Shown: positions 26,530 through 35,643 of the stretch, piece after piece
Position numbering within the stretch: position 1 is the stretch's first letter
Layout of the letters: every line of letters starts with the position of its first letter
Source: Thiorhodospira sibirica ATCC 700588
Lineage (GTDB): Bacteria; Pseudomonadota; Gammaproteobacteria; Ectothiorhodospirales; Ectothiorhodospiraceae
Length of the DNA: 64,000 nt
Direction of reading: 5' to 3'
Assembly (NCBI RefSeq): GCF_000227725.2
Contig: NZ_MU255056.1
Span: forward strand, 1,466,747-1,530,746
Notes under the pieces: model-generated
The model's database searches: none
Seen by the model: only the letters and a program-made list of their open reading frames with translations
Told to the model about the DNA's origin: nothing
Program-made: the position numbers and the translations under genes

Positions 26530-28296
26530 TCAAAGATCAGCGCCCATACTGAGATGCAAACGGAAGTGGTCTGTGCTGTCGGTGGGATGGGCGATATCGA
26601 TGCGAATCGGGCCAATGGGCGAGCGCCAGCGGATGCCTGCACCGACGCCATAGCGGGCATCAAATTCGTCCAGGCGTTCAAAGGCATTGCCGCCATCGAC
26701 AAACACCGCTGCGCTGAAATCCTTCACCAGTGGGTATTCGTATTCCAGGCTACCGGCGAGGAGATGGCGGCCTCCGATGATACGCCCGTCTTTGTTGCTG
26801 GGCCCGAGGCTTTGATAGGCATAGCCGCGCACGCTGGTATCACCCCCGGCGAAAAAGCGCACCGAGCCGGGCAGTTCGCTGAATTCATCCACCCAGGTGG
26901 TGCCGGAATCCAGGCGGGCAATCACGCGCCCTGGGCCGAGCGGTTCGATCACTTTTGCCCGTCCCTGCCACTGTAAAAACGACACCGAGGAAACCACTTC
27001 TTCGCTGGCGCCGCGCACGCTGGTATTCACGCGCCAACCACGGGAGGGAAACACTGGATGATCGGAGCGGGTGCGTTGCAATCCCAGCACGGGCATGAGC
27101 AGATCGGTGCGCCGGGTAAGGCCGCCGATGGTGAAGTCTTCGCGCTCAAAGCTTAAGGCCTGGGTCTTGATCCAGCCAGAGGGATATTCACGCACATGCG
27201 CGGCGCCAAACTGCCATAAGTCACTTTTGCTGGTATCGGTATCCTCGGTTTTGAAGCGGGCGCTGAGATTGATGCGCTCACGGCGTGGATCGTCCATCGG
27301 AATCTCATAATTCAGACCCAGCGAGGAGCGCACCGGCGAGAGTTCCAGATCAGTTTCGTAGCGATGCCCGGCGCGGTTGGCGCGGCGATTTTCCAGCCCT
27401 AAACGCAGCCGAGGACCGGTATCGGTGGATGCCCCCACGCCGGCCAGATACACCCAGCGCGGGCGTGGGGTAAATTCCACCACCACGGGGATGACGCGGT
27501 TTTCTGCGCTCTGTGGATCAGCATTGACCCGCACCGTGTCAAAATAGCCGCTGTCCAATAAGCCTTGCTGCAAGGCGATGAGGTCGCGGCTGTCATAGGC
27601 ATCGCCCGGCTTGAAGGGGATAAATTTACCCGCCAGCTCAGGCCGTAGGCTGTCTTGCTGGAGTTCGATTTCGCCAAATTGATAGCGCGCGCCGGTGTCA
27701 AAGTGCAACACGATATCCGCCGTCAACGCCTGTCGATCTACCCGCAGACTTTGCTCGATAAAGCGGGCATCAAAATAGCCCCGCGTATTGGCAATGCGGG
27801 TCATGGCGGATTTCAGCGCCTCGTATTGATCATGACGCAAGACATCGCCGGTGCGCATCGGTAGATTGGCCAGCAGTTCGCGAAAGGGCGCCTCCTGTAC
27901 CCCGGCGCCAGTAATCTGCACCGTCTCACGCAGACTGCGAATCCGCACCGGCGGCCCCGGCTGAATGTGCAGATGCAGCGACCAGCATGTTTCCTCCGTG
28001 CGCCATTGAAGGTCGATCTCCGGCTGATAATGCCCCAGGGCACGCAAGGCATCGTGTACTTCATTATGAGCGCGACGCTGCGCCAGGCGGCTTTGCGTCT
28101 CCGTTAAGGTACAGCCCAGACGATCCAGGGACAGATAGGCGCGGATATTGGCCTCCTGTGCCTCGCTCACGCCCTCGATGGTGATCACTGGCGTAGGCTC
28201 TGCGGCCAGCAGGGTGCTTGCACCAAACACGCACAGCACAACAGATGCCCAAACCAGGGAGATTGTCCGGAATGCAGATTGGCAAGAAAAGCGCAT
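26530..28296 (-). CDS. tamA: outer membrane translocation and assembly module protein TamA
   Basis: Omp85-family outer membrane protein that works with TamB in envelope assembly and lipid transport. The 588 residues (E. coli TamA 577) have a signal peptide (cut near LLAAEP, residue 31), three POTRA domains (about 35-270) and a 16-strand beta barrel, with the Omp85 motif VRGYAYQSLGP in the L6 region (near 475) and the end RFFAGGDTSVRGY. The ATG at 28296 is chosen over the longer frame because it gives a proper signal peptide. tamB, usually the next gene, is not here. Confidence 0.9.
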   Translation of the reverse strand: MRFSCQSAFRTISLVWASVVLCVFGASTLLAAEPTPVITIEGVSEAQEANIRAYLSLDRLGCTLTETQSRLAQRRAHNEVHDALRALGHYQPEIDLQWRTEETCWSLHLHIQPGPPVRIRSLRETVQITGAGVQEAPFRELLANLPMRTGDVLRHDQYEALKSAMTRIANTRGYFDARFIEQSLRVDRQALTADIVLHFDTGARYQFGEIELQQDSLRPELAGKFIPFKPGDAYDSRDLIALQQGLLDSGYFDTVRVNADPQSAENRVIPVVVEFTPRPRWVYLAGVGASTDTGPRLRLGLENRRANRAGHRYETDLELSPVRSSLGLNYEIPMDDPRRERINLSARFKTEDTDTSKSDLWQFGAAHVREYPSGWIKTQALSFEREDFTIGGLTRRTDLLMPVLGLQRTRSDHPVFPSRGWRVNTSVRGASEEVVSSVSFLQWQGRAKVIEPLGPGRVIARLDSGTTWVDEFSELPGSVRFFAGGDTSVRGYAYQSLGPSNKDGRIIGGRHLLAGSLEYEYPLVKDFSAAVFVDGGNAFERLDEFDARYGVGAGIRWRSPIGPIRIDIAHPTDSTDHFRLHLSMGADL

Positions 28297-28332
28297 AGAA
28301 TCAAACCAGAACGCGAGGGCTGAGTGAATTGA

Positions 28333-28353
28333 GCGACGGCGAGACGCCGCCGC
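28333..28353. repeat. family 1 palindrome
   Basis: GCGACGGCG-AGA-CGCCGCCGC, one mismatch between arms, in the spacer between tyrA (stop 28373) and tamA. Confidence 0.55.
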
Positions 28354-28372
28354 TACGATTAAACACAATGGA

Positions 28373-29266
28373 TTATTCCGGGCCCATCTCTGGGGATGTG
28401 GCCACGATGTCGCAAAAGCGGTCACGCGCCACCTTGGCCCGCTGGAAACAGGCCAGCAACTGATGTCCATCTTCATTGCGCACCGCCTGCTTGATGGCGT
28501 GCAGATCGGCCTCGAAATGCGCCAAGGCCTGCAAGATGGCCTCTCGATTGGCCAGACAAATATCTCGCCACATCACCGGATCACTGGAAGCGATGCGGGT
28601 AAAATCACGAAAGCCGCCCGCCGCATAGCGAAAGATTTCCTCGCGTTCGCCCTGCTGCGCCAGGCTATCGACCAGGCCAAAGGCCAGCAGATGCGGCAAA
28701 TGACTGGTGGCCGCCAGAACCTCGTCGTGATGCGTCACCGTGGTTTCTTCCACCACCGCGCCGGTCAACTCCCACATCATGCGCACCCGCGCCAAGGCCT
28801 GCGGTGCCGTTTCGGGCAAGGGCGTGAGGATCACCCGCCGTTTTTCATACAGCGTGGCAAAAGCGGCTGTGGCGCCGCTTTTTTCGGTGCCGGCAATGGG
28901 ATGACCAGGGACAAACTGCGTCGGCAATGTCCCGAAGGCCGCCCGCACATCCTCAACCACGCTTCCCTTGGCGCTGCCCACATCGGTCAATACCGCATCC
29001 GCGGCCAAATGATCGCGAATCGCCACACAGACGCTGTGCATCGCCCCCAATGGCACGGCCAGCAAAACCATATCAGCGCCACGCACCGCCTGCGCCGGAT
29101 CCTGCTCATAGCGATCCAGAATCCCGCAGCTCAGCGCTTCTTCCAGATTGGCCCTGGAACGGCCACAGCCGACCACTTCGCCCACCTGTCCCGCACGTCG
29201 CAAGGCCAGCGCCAGTGAGCCGCCCATCAGGCCCACGCCAAAAATACATAAACGGTTAATCATCAT
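28373..29266 (-). CDS. tyrA: prephenate dehydrogenase family protein
   Basis: NAD(P)-dependent oxidative decarboxylase of prephenate or arogenate in tyrosine synthesis. The 297 residues have the Rossmann motif GVGLMGGSL (10-18) and the substrate-binding hallmark PGHPIAGTEKSG (near 130), then SHLPHLLA in the dimerisation domain. There is no chorismate mutase domain, so it is the monofunctional type. It follows hisC by 51 bases on the same strand, an aromatic/aminotransferase pairing that is common because HisC can transaminate aromatic keto acids. Confidence 0.92.
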   Translation of the reverse strand: MMINRLCIFGVGLMGGSLALALRRAGQVGEVVGCGRSRANLEEALSCGILDRYEQDPAQAVRGADMVLLAVPLGAMHSVCVAIRDHLAADAVLTDVGSAKGSVVEDVRAAFGTLPTQFVPGHPIAGTEKSGATAAFATLYEKRRVILTPLPETAPQALARVRMMWELTGAVVEETTVTHHDEVLAATSHLPHLLAFGLVDSLAQQGEREEIFRYAAGGFRDFTRIASSDPVMWRDICLANREAILQALAHFEADLHAIKQAVRNEDGHQLLACFQRAKVARDRFCDIVATSPEMGPE

Positions 29267-29317
29267 TATTTCATCTGCGTGAATCGTCCCAGCGCGCTGG
29301 CGGGGCGCGAGTGGCGT

Positions 29318-30445
29318 CTAGGCACGCGCCAACACGCGATCCAAAGCGTCAATAAATCGCTGGTTATCGTTTGAGGTTCCAATGGTAACACGCAAATGCT
29401 GCGGCATGCCGTAACCGCCAATCGGACGCACAATGACGCCCTCACGCAACAAGGCGTCATACACCGGCCCAGCCGGACGGCCGACATCAATACTGAGGAA
29501 ATTGCCCACCGAGGGAATAAACGCCAGCCCCCGCGCCTGACAGGCCTCGCTTAGCTGCAATAATCCCGCCTGATTAAGCTGCACGCTGGCGGCAACGTGG
29601 GCCTGATCATCCAGCGCCGCCACCGCTGCAAGCTGGGCCAGGGTGCTGGTATTGAAAGGCTGGCGCACCCGGTTGAGCACATCCGCCACCGCTGGATGCG
29701 ACAGCGCATAGCCGATGCGCAAACCGGCCAGCCCATAAATCTTGGAAAACGTACGGGTCACTAACAGATTGGGAAACGCCTCAAGCCACTCGCTGCAATC
29801 CGGATAATCAGCCTCCTGCACATATTCCTGATACGCCTCATCGACCACCACCAGCGTCTGCGGTGAGACTTCGCGCAAAAAGCTATACACTGCATCACGA
29901 GGCAGCCACGTCCCCGTAGGATTATTCGGATTGGCGATAAACACCACCCGCACCGTCTCATCCAGCAGCGCCCGCATGGCGTCCAGATCGTGACCATACG
30001 GCATGGTCGGATGATCCGCCGGATAGGCCTTGGCGACCTTGGCCGTTGCGCCGCAGGCTTGCGTCACCAACGGATACACCGCAAAGGCATGGGCCGCAAA
30101 CACCGCCGCCCGCCCTGGGCCAAGATACGCCCGCCCGATCAGCTCCAGCACATCATTGGAACCATTGCCCAGCGTGATACATTCCACCCCAAGCTGATGC
30201 TGCTGGGCCAACCGCGCCTTCAGCGCAAAGCCATTCCCGTCAGGATACAGCGCCAGGCCACTAAGCTGATCTTTAATGGCCTGCAAGGCCTTGGGGCTGG
30301 GGCCCAGCGGATTTTCATTTGAAGCCAGCTTGATACTGTGGGAAATACCCAGCTCGCGCTCCAACTCCTCAATTGGCTTACCCGGTTGATACGGGTGCAA
30401 ATCACGCACACCGTCAAGCGCCAAGGCCAAATAATCAATCGACAT
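29318..30445 (-). CDS. hisC: histidinol-phosphate aminotransferase
   Basis: PLP enzyme of histidine synthesis, possibly also acting on aromatic amino acids given the tyrA neighbour. The 375 residues have the Schiff-base Lys235 in RTFSKIYGLAGLRIGY, the NPNNPTGTW loop near 173 and SNENPLGPSP near 42. The ATG at 30445 is ten bases after GGAG; the ATG at 30454 would sit immediately against that site, so the shorter form is preferred. Confidence 0.93.
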   Translation of the reverse strand: MSIDYLALALDGVRDLHPYQPGKPIEELERELGISHSIKLASNENPLGPSPKALQAIKDQLSGLALYPDGNGFALKARLAQQHQLGVECITLGNGSNDVLELIGRAYLGPGRAAVFAAHAFAVYPLVTQACGATAKVAKAYPADHPTMPYGHDLDAMRALLDETVRVVFIANPNNPTGTWLPRDAVYSFLREVSPQTLVVVDEAYQEYVQEADYPDCSEWLEAFPNLLVTRTFSKIYGLAGLRIGYALSHPAVADVLNRVRQPFNTSTLAQLAAVAALDDQAHVAASVQLNQAGLLQLSEACQARGLAFIPSVGNFLSIDVGRPAGPVYDALLREGVIVRPIGGYGMPQHLRVTIGTSNDNQRFIDALDRVLARA

Positions 30446-30606
30446 ACTCACCATTCTCCAAAAAAATCAGGGGTTGCACCGCAGAGGCAGGAGGCATGCG
30501 CCTTACCTGTGAAAACAATCAGGTCATTTTGATCAATTTTACAGATGAATTGAATGTTTTTTTATTAGGCTTTGTAAATCAAAGAGTTAATTTTTGAACA
30601 CGCGTA

Positions 30607-30666
30607 TGAGCGCGCCGAGCCCCAGCTTGGCATAAAAACGTGGCGGATGCATCTTGCGTTCGCCAC
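30607..30666. repeat. family 2-like and family 1 palindromes downstream of the Rpn gene
   Basis: In the 244-base hisC-rpn spacer, GCCGAGC-CCCA-GCTTGGC (about 30615-30632) resembles family 2 in reverse, and GTGGCGGATGCA-TCT-TGCGTTCGCCAC (30640-30666) is a family 1 hairpin that matches 17049-17071 at 22 of 24 positions. Confidence 0.6.
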
Positions 30667-30689
30667 GGAGCGCTCCCATGAGCGGTTGA

Positions 30690-30998
30690 TCATGGCGTCT
30701 CGCGAAACACATCATCAAGTGTTTGTGCCTCGACGAATTGCTCACCCCAGCGTTCCAGCTGCTCAATACTGGCCCCGCGCAGCCGCGCTTGCGTCGCTTC
30801 ATCCAGCGTACCGAATCGCTTGTGTAATTGGCGTGTCAGCAGTGCACTCTCGCCTTCGATGCGTCCACGATCAATGCCCTGCTCAATGCCCTGCTCAATG
30901 CCCTGCTCAATGCCCTGCTCAATCCCCTGCTTCAAAAACCGTTGGGCAAAGCCGCTGACGGTGGTGGCATCGTTAGCATAGTGTTGTTGGTAAGTCAT
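30690..30998 (-). CDS. possible intragenic short form (RpnS-like) of the Rpn protein
   Basis: Inside the Rpn gene, in frame, an ATG at 30998 is preceded by GAGGA with seven bases of spacing. It would make a 102-residue protein starting MTYQQHYANDATTVSGFAQ and containing the IEQG repeats and DUF4351. In E. coli, published work describes such intragenic short forms as antitoxins against the Rpn nuclease. Here the signal is sequence only; no expression is known. The free-standing copy at 21362-21604 supports the idea. Confidence 0.55.
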   Translation of the reverse strand: MTYQQHYANDATTVSGFAQRFLKQGIEQGIEQGIEQGIEQGIDRGRIEGESALLTRQLHKRFGTLDEATQARLRGASIEQLERWGEQFVEAQTLDDVFRETP

Positions 30999-31628
30999 AC
31001 GTTCGTCCTCACTTAAATGAGCGTAGATGTCGATAAAGTCGAGGTATTTTAGCTGGCGGTCGCGGTCGGGTTCCAAGCTGAGCAGGCCACGCACCGCGTG
31101 CGCATAGACTTCGACCCGCTGTGACGGCGAATAGCGCATATTGGGCAGATTCAGCCGGGCAATGAGGTTGTCACTGGTATAGTGATCCTCGGCGCGTTGC
31201 CCACGAAAAGCATACGCGAGATAGCGAAACCAGAGATACTCGCCCGCATCACCGCTGAGGGTGAAGGGTTGTGGGCGTGCTTTACCCTGCAGAAAAATCA
31301 CCACGGGTACCAGTCGCTGGATGTTGAGCAACTCGCTGATGTCAACGCAGTAGTGAATCAGGCGGTGCACGGAAAAGCGCCGTGCCTGGGTGTCTTCCTC
31401 AAATAAAAACAGCAGTGCTTCGCGCCGCTGGTCGGGCCATTCCACCAGCAAGGGCGTGTCCAGTTCACGAAAACGCTCGCCAAGGCGTTCCTTGAGCTGT
31501 TCCTCACGCACCGGCAGGATGCGCACTGCGGGATCGCGCAGCCCCTCGGCCTCCTCGGGTGCGAACAGCTCAATGGCTTGTTGGGGATAGTCGAGGATCA
31601 GGTTTTTGAAGTTTTGATCGTGGCTCAT
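30690..31628 (-). CDS. Rpn-family recombination-promoting nuclease / putative transposase
   Basis: 312 residues of the Rpn (PD-(D/E)XK transposase-like) family, linked in E. coli to RecA-independent recombination and phage defence. The N-terminal nuclease domain (about 1-190) contains the expected acidic core (LLVEWPDQRREALLFLFEEDT near 60-80). The C-terminal DUF4351 region (about 255-312) has LLTRQLHKRFGTLDEATQARL and a final EAQTLDDVF. In between is a run of IEQG repeats. The ATG at 31628 gives MSHDQNFKNLILDYPQQAIELF, typical. A second internal start is likely (see 30690-30998). An IS-end remnant and a family 2 repeat lie just upstream. Confidence 0.88.
   Translation of the reverse strand: MSHDQNFKNLILDYPQQAIELFAPEEAEGLRDPAVRILPVREEQLKERLGERFRELDTPLLVEWPDQRREALLFLFEEDTQARRFSVHRLIHYCVDISELLNIQRLVPVVIFLQGKARPQPFTLSGDAGEYLWFRYLAYAFRGQRAEDHYTSDNLIARLNLPNMRYSPSQRVEVYAHAVRGLLSLEPDRDRQLKYLDFIDIYAHLSEDERMTYQQHYANDATTVSGFAQRFLKQGIEQGIEQGIEQGIEQGIDRGRIEGESALLTRQLHKRFGTLDEATQARLRGASIEQLERWGEQFVEAQTLDDVFRETP
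30872..30931 (-). repeat. 12-base tandem repeat (IEQG codons)
   Basis: Four perfect units of CAATGCCCTGCT from 30872 and a fifth that differs by one base. Each unit encodes IEQG. The repeat keeps the frame, so copy number could change without breaking the Rpn protein. Confidence 0.9.
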
Positions 31629-31636
31629 AGGGTGAT

Positions 31637-31681
31637 TTAGAACCTGTTCAAAGACCAGCCGAGTAAAACTCGGCGCTCCAT
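31637..31681 (+). mobile_element. solo IS left end plus family 2 palindrome
   Basis: TTAGAACCTGTTCAAAG at 31637-31653 is identical to the left end of the IS5-type fragment at 46232-46248, including the TTA. No transposase follows. The family 2 hairpin GCCGAGT-AAA-ACTCGGC-GCTCCAT comes right after (31658-31681). This is in the hrpA-rpn spacer. Confidence 0.65.
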
Positions 31682-31710
31682 AATGCCAGCGCTCCCGCCA
31701 CAGGCTACCT

Positions 31711-34700
31711 CTATGAGGGGGTTTCGTGTAGCTGTTGGGCGAGGCGTTTGACCGAGATTTTGGCGGTGGTGCCTAATTCCTGGGCAAACAGCGATACCCG
31801 CAGTTCTTCAAACAGCCAGCGCGGGTCGTGTGCCAGCACCTCTGCCGGGAGTGCCGGGTCGTATGGGCGACGCTGGGCAAGACGTGCTTTGCACTGTTCC
31901 CACAGCGGCAATAATTCCACGCGGATGCGCCGGTCTTTGTCGGGGGCCTGATCGACCCGCGCCAGGCGGCGTTCAATCGCCCGCAGGTAGCGCGGCAACT
32001 GGCTTAGCCACGACGCTGGGGTTTGCCAGATAAAGCCGGGATAGAGCAGATATTGCAGCTGATCTTCAATATCGGCACAGGCCTCAATCCACGACAAGGG
32101 CAGATTACCCCGGGTTTGTTTCAGGCGCGCCCGGTATTGATCGAGAATCTCGCCGACCAAGAGGGTCAATTCAGTTGCCGTGGCTACCAGTTGAGCACGC
32201 CCAATTTCTAATCTGTGGGCAAACTGTGCTGCATCGGTGGGCCAGGGATGCACCAGAAAACAGCGCTGGATGCTGGCCTTGAGCAGATCGTCTTTGAGGG
32301 CCTCGCAGCTGTCGATGGCGGTGTATTTCAGGCACAGATCTTCGATGCCGGGGAGCTGGCGTCGCAGATATTTGAGGGTATCGCCACACTGCAACATAAA
32401 CAGGCGTCCCAGGCCGTGCTGATGCAGAATGCGGGCACCCAGCGGGGTATCACACAGCACCAGATCGACACAATCCCCTTGATCCTGCAGCGCTGGATAG
32501 CCGCGCAGCGACATCCCATGCTGCACAAAATCCACAGATTCTGGCAGCGGGCCAAAATCCCACTGTGTCAGGCGGGTGCGCTCAAAGCCTTGGGGACGGG
32601 CGGCGGCGTGGGCCTGCTGGGCCACGGCCTGTAAATTTTGGCGCAGGGTAGCCAGATCGCGCTCTGCCGCAACGGTGTTGCCATCGGCGTCGAGGATGCG
32701 ATAACGCATTCGCAGATGCGCGTCCAGCAGCTCCACGCGCCAGGCATCCGGGGGAATCACCACCCCGGTGATCTGCTGCAAGGCACTGGCAAAGGGCGCC
32801 AATAATGGCCCTTCGCGGCTTTCCAGGCGCTCTAGCGCGGCGCGGGCAAAATCCGGGGCGGGGACAAAATGCCGCCGCAAGGCTTTGGGCAGGCTTTTAA
32901 TCAGGGCGGTGAGTTTTTCTTCCAGCAGGCCGGGGACCAGCCATTCGCCCAGCCAGTCTTCCACGGTGTTCAGCGCCGCAGCTGGCAGGGTCAGGGTCAC
33001 GCCATCGTCGGGCTGTCCGGGTTCAAAGCGATAGGTGAGCGGCAGGCGCAGGCCGTGGTGTTCCAGCCAGTCGGGGAACTGCTCCGGCCCCAGCAGCGCC
33101 GGGGATTGCTGCAACACCTGTTCACGGGTGAGCCGCAAGCACTGCGGCTGTTTGCGGCTAGCCTGGCGATACCAGTGTTCCAGACTGGGGCCATCGCAGA
33201 CCTGTGGCGGCAACTGTTGCGCATAAAAATCATAAATCACCTGTTCATCGGCCAGCCAGTCACGCCGCCGTCCCTTGGCTTCCAGGGCCTCAATCTCGGC
33301 AATCAATGCCTGATTATGCGCCAGAAAGGGCGCCCGGGTACGCAGTCGGGCATTGACCAGACCTTCACGGATAAACAGTTCACGCGCTGCCTGCGGATGG
33401 CTCTGGGCATAGTTGACGCGCTTTTTGGGGTTAATGATCAGACCATGCAGACTGACTTGCGCATAGGCCCCCACCCGCCCGCTACGTTCCTGAAAATGTG
33501 GCTCATAGAGATGTTCTTTGAGCAGGTGTGCGGTCACCTCCTCAACCCATTCAGGGGCAATGGCGGCACATTCACGCGCAAATACCCGCGTGGTTTCGGT
33601 GATCTCGGCGGCCAACACCCAGCGCGGTGGCTTGCGGGCCAGTGCCGAGGCCGGATGCAGCAAAAAGCGCCGCTGGCGGGTGCCCAGATAATCGCCTTTT
33701 TCCGTGCGCTGGCCAATGCTGCTGGGCAGTCCTGCCAATAAGGCGCGGTGCAGGCCCACGGTATTGATCTCAGCGGGCGGCGGCGCGGGTGACACTGAAG
33801 GCGGGCGGTGCTTGGCGGGCGTGGGCGCTGGCGTTGCAGACTGCGCCCCGGTGCGCGGCAATTCGCTCAGGGCGGCACGCAGTTGACCGTGTAATTCGTG
33901 CCATTCGCGCATCCGCAGATAGGAGAGAAAATGGGTCTTGCACCAGGCGCGTAATTGATTGCGCGACAGATGCCGGGCCTGCTCGTGATACTGATCCCAG
34001 AGATTGAGAATACCGAGAAAATCCGAGCGCGTATCACGAAAGATAGCATGCGCCTGATCGGCGGCCTGACGCGCTTGGGCGGGCCGTTCACGCGGGTCTT
34101 GCAGGGCTAGAAAACTGGCCACAATCAACACCTCCGGCAAAGCTCCCTCACGTTCAGCCGCCAGCAGCATGGCGCCCAATTGCGGGTCCAGCGGCAGGCG
34201 CGCCAGCTGTGCCCCCAGCGCGGTGATCTGGCTCTGGGCATCCACCGCCTTGAGTTCGGTCAATAGCTGGTAGCCGTCTTTGATCTGGCGGGTATCCGGT
34301 GGATCAATGAAAGGGAAATCCGCCGGATCGCCCAGCCCCAGACTCGCCATCTGCAAAATCACTGCCGCCAGATGGGTGCGCAGAATTTCCGGATCGGTGA
34401 AGGCCGGACGCGTGGCAAAATCCTCTTCGCTGTATAGCCGTATACAAATCCCCGGCCCCAGGCGGCCACAGCGGCCACTGCGCTGCTGGGCAGAGGCTTG
34501 CGAAATTGCCTCCAGCGACAGCCGCTGCAGGCGCGAACGCGGGCTGTAACGGGCAATCCGTGCCAGCCCGGTATCAATGACATAGCGAATCCCCGGCACC
34601 GTCAATGCGGTTTCCGCCACATTCGTGGCCAGAATGATGCGCCGTCCACGATGCGGCTGAAAGGCGCGCTGCTGCTCGGCGGCGGACAGACGTGCATACA

Positions 34701-35640
34701 GCGGCAAAATCTCGGTATGCTTGGGGTGATGCTGACGCAGGGCCTCGTTGGCCTCGCGAATCTCGCGCTCCCCTGGCAAAAAGATCAGGATATCTCCCGG
34801 CCCCTCACGCGCCAGCTCATCCACCGCGTCAGTGATCGCCGTGTACAGATCGCGCTCGCGTTCGTCCTCATCCTCCCCTGCCACCGGGCGGTAGCGAACC
34901 TCCACCGGATAGGTGCGCCCCGGCACGGTATACATCGGCGCCTTACCAAAATGGGCGGCAATGCGCTCAGGATCGAGCGTCGCTGAGGTGATAATCAGTT
35001 TTAAATCGGGGCGTTGCGGGAGAATATGGCGCAAATAACCCAGCAGAAAATCAATATTGAGACTGCGCTCATGCGCCTCATCAATGATCAAGGTATCGTA
35101 CTGGCGCAGCAGCGGATCGTGACGCAACTCCGCCAGCAAAATGCCATCGGTCATCAACTTGATATAACTTTGCGGGCGCGTCTGATCGGCAAAACGCACC
35201 TTAAAGCCCACGGCCTGACCCAAGGGGCTGCCCAGCTCCTCGGCAATGCGCATCGCCACCGTGCGGGCAGCAATGCGGCGCGGCTGGGTATGTCCAATCA
35301 GACCGCGTACCCCGCGTCCCGCCGCCAGACACAGCTGTGGCAATTGCGTGGTCTTACCAGAACCGGTTTCGCCACACACCACCAAAACCTGATGTTGCTG
35401 CAACAACGCCAGAATCTCAGCACGGTGCTGGTTCACCGGCAAATCCTGGGCAAAACGCGGCACCGGCACACCGGCCACCCGCTGCGCCACCTTGGCCATC
35501 GACTCAGCCACGGCCTGCTCCAGGGCATGTGCCAAACGATCTGCCGGTTTTGCCTGCGCCTGACGCTGTGATAAACGGCGCAGCCGGTTTTGTAACAAAG
35601 GCACATCCTGCGCCATACACTGTGCAAAAGAATCAATCAT
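31711..35640 (-). CDS. hrpA: ATP-dependent RNA helicase HrpA
   Basis: DEAH/RHA-family helicase of 1309 residues (E. coli 1300). Walker A GETGSGKTTQLPQ starts at residue 90, DEAH is at 187-190, then the SAT motif and the QRSGRCGRLGPGICIRLYS motif VI region near 395. Helicase-associated HA2 and OB-fold domains follow, then the long C-terminal HrpA-specific DUF3418. The ATG at 35640 lies three bases after the dnaQ stop, so they are probably cotranscribed. E. coli HrpA is linked to ribosome rescue and mRNA processing. Confidence 0.95.
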   Translation of the reverse strand: MIDSFAQCMAQDVPLLQNRLRRLSQRQAQAKPADRLAHALEQAVAESMAKVAQRVAGVPVPRFAQDLPVNQHRAEILALLQQHQVLVVCGETGSGKTTQLPQLCLAAGRGVRGLIGHTQPRRIAARTVAMRIAEELGSPLGQAVGFKVRFADQTRPQSYIKLMTDGILLAELRHDPLLRQYDTLIIDEAHERSLNIDFLLGYLRHILPQRPDLKLIITSATLDPERIAAHFGKAPMYTVPGRTYPVEVRYRPVAGEDEDERERDLYTAITDAVDELAREGPGDILIFLPGEREIREANEALRQHHPKHTEILPLYARLSAAEQQRAFQPHRGRRIILATNVAETALTVPGIRYVIDTGLARIARYSPRSRLQRLSLEAISQASAQQRSGRCGRLGPGICIRLYSEEDFATRPAFTDPEILRTHLAAVILQMASLGLGDPADFPFIDPPDTRQIKDGYQLLTELKAVDAQSQITALGAQLARLPLDPQLGAMLLAAEREGALPEVLIVASFLALQDPRERPAQARQAADQAHAIFRDTRSDFLGILNLWDQYHEQARHLSRNQLRAWCKTHFLSYLRMREWHELHGQLRAALSELPRTGAQSATPAPTPAKHRPPSVSPAPPPAEINTVGLHRALLAGLPSSIGQRTEKGDYLGTRQRRFLLHPASALARKPPRWVLAAEITETTRVFARECAAIAPEWVEEVTAHLLKEHLYEPHFQERSGRVGAYAQVSLHGLIINPKKRVNYAQSHPQAARELFIREGLVNARLRTRAPFLAHNQALIAEIEALEAKGRRRDWLADEQVIYDFYAQQLPPQVCDGPSLEHWYRQASRKQPQCLRLTREQVLQQSPALLGPEQFPDWLEHHGLRLPLTYRFEPGQPDDGVTLTLPAAALNTVEDWLGEWLVPGLLEEKLTALIKSLPKALRRHFVPAPDFARAALERLESREGPLLAPFASALQQITGVVIPPDAWRVELLDAHLRMRYRILDADGNTVAAERDLATLRQNLQAVAQQAHAAARPQGFERTRLTQWDFGPLPESVDFVQHGMSLRGYPALQDQGDCVDLVLCDTPLGARILHQHGLGRLFMLQCGDTLKYLRRQLPGIEDLCLKYTAIDSCEALKDDLLKASIQRCFLVHPWPTDAAQFAHRLEIGRAQLVATATELTLLVGEILDQYRARLKQTRGNLPLSWIEACADIEDQLQYLLYPGFIWQTPASWLSQLPRYLRAIERRLARVDQAPDKDRRIRVELLPLWEQCKARLAQRRPYDPALPAEVLAHDPRWLFEELRVSLFAQELGTTAKISVKRLAQQLHETPS

Positions 35641-35643
35641 GGG

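Noticed and set aside
30872-30931. Regular repeats as a possible CRISPR array
   Set aside because: The 12-base units are contiguous, without spacers, and lie in frame within a coding sequence.
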